A DNA stretch of 64,000 nucleotides from Paractinoplanes durhamensis. Its GTDB lineage: Bacteria; Actinomycetota; Actinomycetes; Mycobacteriales; Micromonosporaceae. The position numbers and the translations under genes were made by a program. The notes beneath the pieces are model-generated. The model had not been told where the DNA came from. It saw only the letters and a list, made by a program, of their open reading frames with translations, and did no database searches. Below, piece after piece: positions 1 through 7,389 of the stretch (its first letter is position 1; every line of letters starts with the position of its first letter). The stretch spans positions 1 through 64,000 of the forward strand of contig NZ_BOML01000035.1 of assembly GCF_016862175.1 (NCBI RefSeq), written 5' to 3'.

Positions 1-16
1 CCCTGTTTCGTAGGGC

Positions 17-727
17 CTAGGCGAAGCGGGTGGCGGCCAGGGCCGAGGCGGCCAGCAGGCCCAGGCCGTTGGTGGCCCAGTGCAGGGCGGCCGCGGCGAG
101 CAGGCTGCCGCTGCGCCGGCGCAGCTCGCACAGCAGCAGGCCGGCCACCGCGGTGAACGCGACCGCGCCGAGCACGGCCAGCACCCGGCCGGTGGCGCCG
201 GAGCCGAACGCCGAGCCGACCGCCTGGTTGGCGCTGTTGAGGCGCAGCGACGGCAGGATGTGCCACAGGCCGAACAGGACCGACGAGGTGATGCTGGCCC
301 AGGTGGCGCCGCGGTGCCGGTTGATCAGGCCGAGCAGGACGCCGCGGAAGGCGATCTCCTCGAGCAGCACGGTGCCGAGCGGCACCACGATGAACGCGGT
401 CATCAGGGCGGCACCCGGGTGCAGGTGGTAGCGGACGTCCTGGAAGGCCGGCCGGGTCAGCGGCAGGGCGATGCCGATCGCGTAGACGACCGCGACCGCC
501 AGCACCGCACCGACCGCGTATTTCAGGCCGGGCAGCAGGGTGCGGCGGGACAGGCCCAGATCGCGCCAGGTCAGCCCGGCCCGGCGGGCGATCACCACCA
601 GGATTCCGGCGACGAGCGGGCCGGCGACGAGACCGGTGTGCCGGGGGCCGAACTTGCCGGCGACGTTGACCGCGGCCAGGACCAGCACCACGGCACCGAG
701 GATCAGAGCGAGACGGCGACCAGTCAT
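17..727 (-). CDS. CPBP-family intramembrane protease (CAAX-protease like)
   Basis: Predicted polytopic membrane protein of 236 aa. The three CPBP signatures are present in order: an EExxxR motif (LLEEIAFRG) near residue 121, a FGLWH motif near residue 155 and HWATN near residue 215. These are the glutamate, arginine, histidine and asparagine positions of the intramembrane glutamic protease active site. I chose the ATG that directly precedes the first hydrophobic segment (MTGRRLALIL). The frame stays open far upstream but reads as arginine-rich nonsense. The gene diverges from the CAP-domain gene. The family trims or degrades membrane substrates; the substrate here is unknown. Confidence 0.85.
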   Translation of the reverse strand: MTGRRLALILGAVVLVLAAVNVAGKFGPRHTGLVAGPLVAGILVVIARRAGLTWRDLGLSRRTLLPGLKYAVGAVLAVAVVYAIGIALPLTRPAFQDVRYHLHPGAALMTAFIVVPLGTVLLEEIAFRGVLLGLINRHRGATWASITSSVLFGLWHILPSLRLNSANQAVGSAFGSGATGRVLAVLGAVAFTAVAGLLLCELRRRSGSLLAAAALHWATNGLGLLAASALAATRFA

Positions 728-865
728 AGGCGACAAACAGTACCCACGGTTCGGCTTACGCCCGCCTGTGCCGATCTTTAAGGACTCCTGAAGTGGCGTG
801 CGGGCCGGAGCGAATCCCCGCATAGTGGGCCGTCGCCCCACGACAACAGATCGACGAGGATTACT

Positions 866-1687
866 GTGCTCACGCGCCACCGCAAGCCCACCCGGACCCG
901 CTACGTCGTCATGGCCGGCGTCACCGTCGCCCTGCTCGGCGCGACCGGGGTCGGGGTCGCCTCGGCGCGGACGTTCAACCGTCCGCATCAGGCCCGTCCC
1001 GCCGCCGCATCGCTCGGCCCGGCCACCACCGAGGCCCTCGCGGGCCGGCACCGGCCGCGACCGACCTACTCCCCCACGGCCACGCCGACCACGACGAAGC
1101 CGGGCACCACCGCCCCGACGACGCCGCCGGTCGACCCGCCGACGACGGAGCCGGGCACCACGCCGCCGACCACCGAGCCGGCCGCCACCACGCCGGCGAC
1201 CACCACGCCGACCACGGCTCCGACCAGCGCACCGGCGACCGTCGCGCCGACCACGAACCCGGCCACCGACCCGGTCATCGCGGCGGCGCTGGAGCACATC
1301 AACGCCGCGCGGGCCGCCAACGGGGTGGCCGCGCTGACCCTGAGCCCGGAGCTCTCGGCGGCCTCGGTGGCGCACAACGCGCTGATGGCCGGCGGCTGCG
1401 GCCTGTCGCACCAGTGCCCCGGCGAGGCCGGCCTGGGTGATCGGTTCAGCGCCGCGGGCGTCTCCTGGAACGCCGCGGGCGAGAACATCGGGCAGGGCAA
1501 CGCGTCGAACACCAACGCGTCGATCATCGCGGCGGCCAACGGGCTGACCGACCTGATGATGGCCGAGGTGGCGCCGAACGACGGGCACCGCAAGAACCTG
1601 CTGAACACCTCGTTCAAGCGGATCGGGCTCGCGGTCACCCGCGATTCCAATGGAAAGGTCTGGTTCACCCAGGACTTCGTGAACTGA
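866..1687 (+). CDS. Secreted CAP-domain (SCP/PR1-like) protein
   Basis: 273 aa, GTG start preceded by GAGGATTACT. A basic N-terminus and hydrophobic stretch (about residues 15-33) form a signal peptide or anchor. A Thr/Pro-rich linker, about residues 60-135, looks like a wall-spanning spacer. The rest is a CAP domain, recognisable from HINAARAANG, SVAHNALM, the AGENIGQG core and the GHRKNLLN and IGLAVTRD motifs near the end. CAP proteins of this type in actinomycetes are extracellular and of unclear activity. The gene ends one base from the stop of the convergent LAVTG protein gene. Confidence 0.88.
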   Translation: MLTRHRKPTRTRYVVMAGVTVALLGATGVGVASARTFNRPHQARPAAASLGPATTEALAGRHRPRPTYSPTATPTTTKPGTTAPTTPPVDPPTTEPGTTPPTTEPAATTPATTTPTTAPTSAPATVAPTTNPATDPVIAAALEHINAARAANGVAALTLSPELSAASVAHNALMAGGCGLSHQCPGEAGLGDRFSAAGVSWNAAGENIGQGNASNTNASIIAAANGLTDLMMAEVAPNDGHRKNLLNTSFKRIGLAVTRDSNGKVWFTQDFVN

Positions 1688-1688
1688 C

Positions 1689-3044
1689 CTATCGGTCGAG
1701 GCGGCGGCGCACCAGCACCAGGGTGATCACCCCGAGGAACAGCAGTGCGCCGCCACCGGTCCCGATCGCCGCGACGTTCGCCCCGGTCACCGCCAGGACA
1801 CCGGCCTCTTCCGGGCGATCCTGAGCGACCGGCGCGCCCCAGCCGGAGACCGGCACCTCGTCGCGAGAAAGCCAAACCGGCGCGGGCGGAGCCGACCCGA
1901 GCGGAGCCGACCTGGGCGGGGCCAGGGCCGCCGGAGCCAGAACGGCCGGACCGAGAGAGGCCGACGCGGACAGGTAACCCAGCGCGACGTCCAGCACGTG
2001 GACCCGCCCGAGCGTCACCTCGAGCCGCAACGCCGCCACCTCGGCGCGCCCACCCCGCTCGGACACCTCCTCCCGCGGTTCCCCGATCGACAGCCGCACC
2101 CCCAGCAGCGACAGCTGGTCCCGCTCCGACACCCGCTCGAGCACACTGAGCCCGACGCTGTTGTTGTCGTTGCTCAGCGTTGCCATCGACTTGCCACCGG
2201 CGGTGACGGCGAGGGTCGCCGGCCGATAGTCGATCCGCGGCCGCCCACCGTCGGCGATCACGGTCAGCGTCGGCTGGGTGAGCACCTTCACCGAGATTTC
2301 CTGCGGCGTCCCGCCGAACAGCGTGAGGTCGGTCAGCGCGATCCCGGCACTGGCCGCGACCCCACGCCGCCCGCCGGGCAGCCGCACCAGATCGGTGGCA
2401 CTCCGCGTCGACCCGCTCGGCCCGAGACGCAACAGCGCCGTCCGGCGGCCGCCGCCCAGGAGGGCGACGCCGGTGAGCATGGTTCCGGCCCGGGTGAGGG
2501 GTCCGGCTTCCGTGCAGCTGTACGCGTCGGTCCAGCGCGCGTCGGCGACGGCTTTCCCGAGCGAGACGGTCGCCAGCCCGCCCGCCTCCAGCTCGGCCAG
2601 GCCGACCGTGGTGTCCCCGGCCGCCTCCCCGGGGGCGACCCGTTCGGCGGTGGTCCGGGCCGACGGCAGGCCGGGTAGTTGCAGGCCGGCCAGCTTCGCG
2701 TCGGCATACCGTCCGGTCGCGACGGTCTTGCGCGTCTCGGCGGAACTGTCCACGGTGCCGCGTGCGCTGGCCAGGCGTACATCAAGAAGGGGTGGAATTT
2801 CGGGGTTTCGGGCGTCGAGGGCCGTGATCTTCACGAGATCGGCCTGCGACTCCGCGGTGAAGCGGGCACAGCCGTCCGCGGCAGCCGGCACGGCGGACGG
2901 AACGGCAGGTGAGGGCGCAGCGGCCGCCGGCGCCGCGGGCAGAGCGGCGGCGACGGCGGCCAGAGCGATGAGGGCGGGAACGGACGCATGCTGCTTCCGG
3001 GCCGGCGAGACACGGGTCGGCGAGACACGGGCTGGCGAGATCAA
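1689..3044 (-). CDS. Cell-wall-anchored protein with LAVTG sorting signal
   Basis: 451 aa from the TTG at 3044, which I prefer because GGAG lies 5 nt upstream; a TTG at 3059 is also possible. A signal peptide ends around APAAAA. A large Ala/Gly/Thr-rich region follows with no domain I recognise. The C-terminus has LAVTG, then a hydrophobic segment and RRRLDR: a sorting signal of the LAXTG type used by class E sortases of high-GC actinobacteria. Repeated RVSP units sit at the very N-terminus. The product is expected to be covalently attached to the wall; its function is unknown. No sortase gene lies nearby. Confidence 0.75.
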   Translation of the reverse strand: MISPARVSPTRVSPARKQHASVPALIALAAVAAALPAAPAAAAPSPAVPSAVPAAADGCARFTAESQADLVKITALDARNPEIPPLLDVRLASARGTVDSSAETRKTVATGRYADAKLAGLQLPGLPSARTTAERVAPGEAAGDTTVGLAELEAGGLATVSLGKAVADARWTDAYSCTEAGPLTRAGTMLTGVALLGGGRRTALLRLGPSGSTRSATDLVRLPGGRRGVAASAGIALTDLTLFGGTPQEISVKVLTQPTLTVIADGGRPRIDYRPATLAVTAGGKSMATLSNDNNSVGLSVLERVSERDQLSLLGVRLSIGEPREEVSERGGRAEVAALRLEVTLGRVHVLDVALGYLSASASLGPAVLAPAALAPPRSAPLGSAPPAPVWLSRDEVPVSGWGAPVAQDRPEEAGVLAVTGANVAAIGTGGGALLFLGVITLVLVRRRLDR

Positions 3045-3171
3045 GCCTTCTCCAGACAATCGGATACGCGAGGGTTGTCCGGATTGCTTATTGAGAGGGT
3101 GATCTACCGGTAGCGGTCAAGTGCGCACTGTCTCGCCATCGGCACAAACGTGCGTTTTACCCAAAACGGTC

Positions 3172-4155
3172 TTATCTGACCTTCTTGGACCCGCGGAGGA
3201 AGCCCGCCAGCTGCGTCATGTAGGCCGCCTGGGAGACGTAGTCGAGGCCGGACGAGCTCCACGGGTGGATCTGATCGGCCTTGACCGCCGCGGTCGCCGC
3301 GATCGTCGGCTGCTTGAGCAGTTCGGCGGTCTGGTAGCCGGTCGCGTTCAGCAGGAACACGTCGCCACCGATCTTCCCGGCGTTCTCCCAGCTGTAGTTG
3401 CCCCAGTAGAAACCGTCCGGCGTCGGCTTGAAGAAGTCGACCCCGGTGTCGGCGTAGAGCCGCAGCGCCGGGTCGTCCTGTGCCTTCGCCACGCTGACCC
3501 CGTCGGCGTCCGCGTAGAGCGCGGTGACCTGCACCTTGCTCTCGGTCGCGGCCGCTTTCAGGTCGGTCTTGGCCGCGGTGTAGGTCTTCTCCGCCGCCGC
3601 GACCTTGTCGGCCGGCGCGCCGAGCGAGGTGGCCAGCTCGGTGGTCCGCTTGATCACGCTCGCGCCGTCGCCACCCATCAGGATCGTCACGATCGGAGCG
3701 ATCTTGGCGATCTGGGTCTGCTGCGCCACGTCCTTGAAGCCGTAGTCGGGCTGGGTCTTGTCGATCGTGCCCTTCTCGTCGGTCGGGTAGACGTGCGCCA
3801 CGATGAGCTCGGGCGCGGCCGCGGTGAGCTTCTCGATGTCGATCTCGCCGAAGGTCGCGCCGACCTCGGTGACCTTGGACGTGTCCAGGCTCTTGAAGCG
3901 GTCGTCGTTCTTGATCGACGAGTAGCCCCAGGCGGCGACCGGCGTGATGCCGTACTGCATCAGCGACACCACGAGCTCGTTGAGGCCGGCCACCCGGGCC
4001 GGCCGGTGATCGAGGGTGACGGTCTTGCCGAGGTCGTCGGTGAAGGTCCACGGGCCCGCTTCGGCCGCGGCCGCGGCCGACCCCTCGGTGGAGCTGGAGC
4101 AGCCGGTGAGCACGAGAGCGGCGGCGGCCAGCATCGCGATGACTATCTTCTTCAT
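3172..4155 (-). CDS. Siderophore/iron-type ABC transporter substrate-binding lipoprotein
   Basis: 327 aa. A lipoprotein signal peptide with lipobox LTGC is followed by a Ser/Ala linker and a Peripla_BP_2 (FecB/FhuD-like) fold: TVTLDHRPARVAGLNE opening, then LIVAHVY and IAPIV elements. It would capture a ferric siderophore or haem-like ligand outside the membrane. No permease gene is present. Immediately upstream on the same strand lies the C-terminal remnant of a FecE-type ATPase, so the gene appears to have survived the loss of its transporter. ATG start with GGAGG-like bases upstream (cctccgg on the plus strand). Confidence 0.85.
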   Translation of the reverse strand: MKKIVIAMLAAAALVLTGCSSSTEGSAAAAAEAGPWTFTDDLGKTVTLDHRPARVAGLNELVVSLMQYGITPVAAWGYSSIKNDDRFKSLDTSKVTEVGATFGEIDIEKLTAAAPELIVAHVYPTDEKGTIDKTQPDYGFKDVAQQTQIAKIAPIVTILMGGDGASVIKRTTELATSLGAPADKVAAAEKTYTAAKTDLKAAATESKVQVTALYADADGVSVAKAQDDPALRLYADTGVDFFKPTPDGFYWGNYSWENAGKIGGDVFLLNATGYQTAELLKQPTIAATAAVKADQIHPWSSSGLDYVSQAAYMTQLAGFLRGSKKVR

Positions 4156-4176
4156 GGGGGGCTTCCTCCGGAGGGT

Positions 4177-4312
4177 TCAGTTGTCTTCTCCGGGGACAAC
4201 GAGCGGGGTGCCGGTCACGGGATCAGGAACCACACGGGCGTGGAGGTCGAACGCGCTGACCAGCACCTCCGGGGTGAGCACCGCGGGGCTACCCGTCCGC
4301 ACGTGCCGGTGA
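4177..4312 (-). pseudogene. C-terminal relic of a FecE-type iron ABC transporter ATPase
   Basis: Reading the minus strand in frame to a TGA at 4177-4179 gives the segment GSPAVLTPEVLVSAFDLHAR followed directly by VVPDPVTGTPLVVPGEDN. I recognise this as the conserved end of siderophore-uptake ATPases (the LTPE...VF...VPDPVTG...P pattern). No Walker A, signature or Walker B region precedes it: upstream sequence belongs to the sorbosone-dehydrogenase-like gene, whose stop is at 4313-4315. It is therefore a truncated remnant of about 40 codons. Its place next to a siderophore-binding lipoprotein fits an original FecE-FecB order. Confidence 0.7.
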
Positions 4313-5659
4313 TCAAGACCCCGCGACGCGGTAGACGGCGCCGGCGAGGTCGTCGCTCACGTACAGTGCGCCGTCCGGGCCCTGCACCGCCGCGACCGGC
4401 CGCCCCCAGCGCGAGCCGTCCTTGTTCTGGAAGCCGGTCAGCAAGGTCTGCTGGGCGCCGAGCGTCCCGTTGCGCCAGGGGAAGAACGACACCTCGGGCG
4501 CGCGCGGCGGCTTACGGTTCCAGGATCCGTGGATGCCGGCGAGCGCTCCCTCGCCGTACGCTCCGGGAAGCCCCGGCGAAACCGCGAAGCTCAACCCCAG
4601 CGGCGCGCTGTGCGCGCCCATCCCCTGCTCGACCGGCGCCAGCTTGGCGCAGTCGAGCTTGGACCCGTCGGCGTTGGTCTGCAGGTCGCGCACGAACGGC
4701 CGGGCGGTGTAGCTCAGCGGCGAGTCCTTCTTGCCGGGCTGCAGATCGGGGTCGGGGTTGCAGTACGGCCAGCCGAGGTCGCGGCCCTGGGTCAGCTTCG
4801 CGAGCGGCTCGATCGGGTGGTCGTTGACGTACCACGTGAGGACATCACCCTGGTCGGAGCCCTCGTAGGGGTATTCGATGTTGTCCCGGTTGTTGACCGC
4901 GGTCCAGACGCCACCGTCCGGGTCGACGGCCAGCCCGGTGCCGTTGCGCACGCCGCGGGCGAAGGTGGTGGCCGGCCCACCACCCGGCGGCACCCGCAGG
5001 ATCGAGGCCCGCTCGGGTTTCGCGTCCCGGTCGTCGGCCGAGATGTTGCCGGTCGAGCCGATCGAGACGTAGATCGCGCCGTCCTTACCGACCGCGACGC
5101 TCTTGAGCGCGTGCGCGTAGGCGCCGCCCAGCTCGGGGCTCTTCGCGTCGGGCAGGCCGCCGGCGACCACCTTCTTGCCGGAGAGCGCGCCGTCGTTATA
5201 GGCAAAGCTGTCGACCTGGTTGCTCTCGGCCACGTAGAGGGTGTCGCCGGCGAAGGCCAGCCCGTGCGGCTGGGTGAGGCCCTCGACCAGGGTGCGCTGG
5301 GCCGGTGGCGCGTCGCCCTGGCCGGGCACGAGCTCGACGACGTCGCCGATCTTGGGCCGGGAGACGAGCAGCCGCTTGTCCGGGGTCCAGGCCAGCAGCC
5401 GGGCGCTGGGGACCCGCGCCCAGACGGTGACCGTCCAGCCCGGTGGGGCCTGCAGCTGCCGGGTCTGGTCGAAGGGCGCGGAGCCGGTGCCGGCCAGGGC
5501 GCGCACGGTGGTGCCGGTCAGCTCGGGCGCCGGGCCGCTCGACGGCGGCACGGTGGTCGCCGGCTCGGCCCCCTCGGCGCTCTCGTCCGAGGAGGAGCAT
5601 GCGGCAGCCAGGGTGAGCGCCAGACTGCCGGCCAGCAGAGCACGTACCACGGTCGTCAT
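4313..5659 (-). CDS. Glucose/sorbosone dehydrogenase-like PQQ beta-propeller lipoprotein
   Basis: 448 aa lipoprotein (lipobox LAAAC) with a Ser/Glu/Pro linker, then a six-bladed beta-propeller of the soluble glucose/L-sorbosone dehydrogenase type. Visible elements: LPPGWTVTVWARVPSAR-like opening (PPGWTVTVWA), TQPHGLAFAGDTLYVAE, RNGTGLAVDP, GIHGSWNR and GPDGALYVSDD. Such proteins oxidise sugars or aldehydes using PQQ, but many actinobacterial members are uncharacterised. It is divergent from the PhoX-like gene. A weak iron-box-like sequence lies 39 nt upstream of the start. Confidence 0.8.
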   Translation of the reverse strand: MTTVVRALLAGSLALTLAAACSSSDESAEGAEPATTVPPSSGPAPELTGTTVRALAGTGSAPFDQTRQLQAPPGWTVTVWARVPSARLLAWTPDKRLLVSRPKIGDVVELVPGQGDAPPAQRTLVEGLTQPHGLAFAGDTLYVAESNQVDSFAYNDGALSGKKVVAGGLPDAKSPELGGAYAHALKSVAVGKDGAIYVSIGSTGNISADDRDAKPERASILRVPPGGGPATTFARGVRNGTGLAVDPDGGVWTAVNNRDNIEYPYEGSDQGDVLTWYVNDHPIEPLAKLTQGRDLGWPYCNPDPDLQPGKKDSPLSYTARPFVRDLQTNADGSKLDCAKLAPVEQGMGAHSAPLGLSFAVSPGLPGAYGEGALAGIHGSWNRKPPRAPEVSFFPWRNGTLGAQQTLLTGFQNKDGSRWGRPVAAVQGPDGALYVSDDLAGAVYRVAGS

Positions 5660-5697
5660 GCTGCATCTTTACCCGTCACCGGCGTGTCCTGCCAATT

Positions 5698-5716
5698 CCA
5701 GATAAGGCACCCCTAA
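5698..5716 (-). promoter_or_regulatory. Possible DtxR/IdeR-type iron box
   Basis: On the minus strand the 19-mer TTAGGGGTGCCTTATCTGG matches the DtxR/IdeR consensus at about 12 of 19 positions, including the TTAGG half. It lies just upstream of a gene block that ends with a siderophore-binding lipoprotein. This is inference only; the second half-site is weak. Confidence 0.3.
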
Positions 5717-5833
5717 GTCAGCCGGACCATACGCCGTGGTCACCCGCCGTTTCCCGTAATGTCGTTCGAGGGCCAGAGCCAAAATGGATAGTCGGTGGCG
5801 ATCGGTAACTCGAAAAATCAAAGGGGAAATCGG

Positions 5834-7318
5834 ATGACCCTGAGTCGTCGTCAAATTCTTGCCGGTGGCACCGCGGGTGTCGGCCTGACCGTCGCCGGCT
5901 CGCTGCCGACCCTGGCCGAGCCGGCCGCCGCACACGGTTCGAGCAGGTCAAAAGGGCGGCCGTTCCCGCCGCTGCAGGACGACCCGAATGGCATTCTGGC
6001 GCTGCCGGCCGGCTTTTCTTACAAGATCGTCACCCGCGAAGGTGTGAGTGAGCTTTCCTCGGGTCAGGGAAAGACGCCCGCCTATCACGACGGCACCGGA
6101 GTGGTCGGCGCCGGGCGCAACCGGCTGACCGTCATCCAGAATCACGAAATGACCCCGCACATGTCGACATACGGTGTTCCGCACATCGCCGGAACCGTCT
6201 ACGACCCGGGTGCGCCGAACGCCGGCGGCTGCACGGTGATCACCACCGACGGCAACGGCAAGGCGACCGCCGAGTGGGTCGGCATCTCCGGCACGGTGCG
6301 CAACTGCGCCGGCGGCGTCACCCCGTGGGGCACCTGGTACACCTGCGAGGAGACCTTCATCAACGCCGGCACGGCCTGGACGGCCGGCACCGACACCGGC
6401 ACCTACGCCAAGGACCACGGGTACGTCTTCGAGGTGCTCACCGGCGACTCCCAGCACCAGCTGCCCAAGCCGATCAAGGCGTTCGGGCGGTACGAGCACG
6501 AGGCGCTCGCCGTCGAGCCGAGCCTGCAGCGCGTCTACCTCTCCGAGGACGCGAGCGGCCCGACCGGCCTGTTCTACCGCTGGACCGCGCCGCACGGCGT
6601 CCGGCTGCGCGAGGGCGCCGCCAACTGGCTCGGCGACACGGCCGGCAAGCTGGAGGCGATGCAGATCCGCCTCGACGACGGTTCGGTGCTGCCGGACGTT
6701 GCTTATCTGACGTCGGCGCAGCTTGGTCGCCCCTTCAAGGTGACCTGGATCGAGGTGCCGGAGCGGGACGCGAAGACCACCCCGATCCGCAAGCAGTTCG
6801 CCGACGGCACGGTCACCCGCGGCAAGAAGTTCGAGGGCGTCTGGAGCACCGGCAAGGGCTGCTACATCGTCAACAGCTTCGCGTTCGCCGACGCCGACCT
6901 GCCCGCCGACGCCACCCGGCACGACGGCATGGTCTGGTTCTACGACTACGCCGACCAGACGATCACGCTGACCACGTACTTCCCGCACAACCCGGCGGCG
7001 GCGACCGAGGGCGCGTTCCCGAAGTACGCCGACCTGACCTTCGACGGCCCGGACAACGTGACGGTCACGCCGTGGGGCACGCTCGTGCTGGCCGAGGACG
7101 GCGTCCGCGCCTCGCACGTGCTGAGCTCGGTGCCGGGCGGCCCGACCTACGCGATCGCCCGCAACCAGATCAGCAACGGCACCGCGAACGGCGCACCGAC
7201 CTATTCGGAGTTCACCGGCCCGACCTTCTCGCCGGACGGAAAGGTCCTTTTCGTCAACATCCAGGTGCCGGGCATCACGCTGGCCATCACCGGCCCCTGG
7301 GAGAAGTACCTCGGTTGA
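5834..7318 (+). CDS. PhoX/DUF839-family Tat-exported protein
   Basis: 494 aa from the ATG preceded by AAAGGGGAAATCGG. The N-terminus has a twin-arginine signal (SRRQILAGGTAG) ending near AAAHG. The body matches DUF839/PhoX proteins: GFSYKIVTREG, NHEMTPH, NCAGGVTPWGTWYTCEET, a KAFGRYEHEALAV segment, GLFYRWT and DNVTVTPWGTLVLAED. PhoX enzymes are calcium/iron-dependent alkaline phosphatases exported folded through Tat. Whether this member is a phosphatase is not shown by sequence alone. A strong hairpin follows the stop. Confidence 0.85.
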   Translation: MTLSRRQILAGGTAGVGLTVAGSLPTLAEPAAAHGSSRSKGRPFPPLQDDPNGILALPAGFSYKIVTREGVSELSSGQGKTPAYHDGTGVVGAGRNRLTVIQNHEMTPHMSTYGVPHIAGTVYDPGAPNAGGCTVITTDGNGKATAEWVGISGTVRNCAGGVTPWGTWYTCEETFINAGTAWTAGTDTGTYAKDHGYVFEVLTGDSQHQLPKPIKAFGRYEHEALAVEPSLQRVYLSEDASGPTGLFYRWTAPHGVRLREGAANWLGDTAGKLEAMQIRLDDGSVLPDVAYLTSAQLGRPFKVTWIEVPERDAKTTPIRKQFADGTVTRGKKFEGVWSTGKGCYIVNSFAFADADLPADATRHDGMVWFYDYADQTITLTTYFPHNPAAATEGAFPKYADLTFDGPDNVTVTPWGTLVLAEDGVRASHVLSSVPGGPTYAIARNQISNGTANGAPTYSEFTGPTFSPDGKVLFVNIQVPGITLAITGPWEKYLG

Positions 7319-7325
7319 TCGACGA

Positions 7326-7353
7326 GCCGGCGGGCGGGCTCCCGCCCGCCGGC
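7326..7353. terminator. Hairpin after the PhoX-like gene
   Basis: Perfect 12-bp inverted repeat GCCGGCGGGCGG / CCGCCCGCCGGC with a 4-nt loop, 8 bases after the stop. There is no T-run, as is common for GC-rich terminators. It sits between convergent genes and could serve both. Confidence 0.7.
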
Positions 7354-7389
7354 AAATCAGTTACCTAGGTACCGGCCCCGCCGGGAAGG

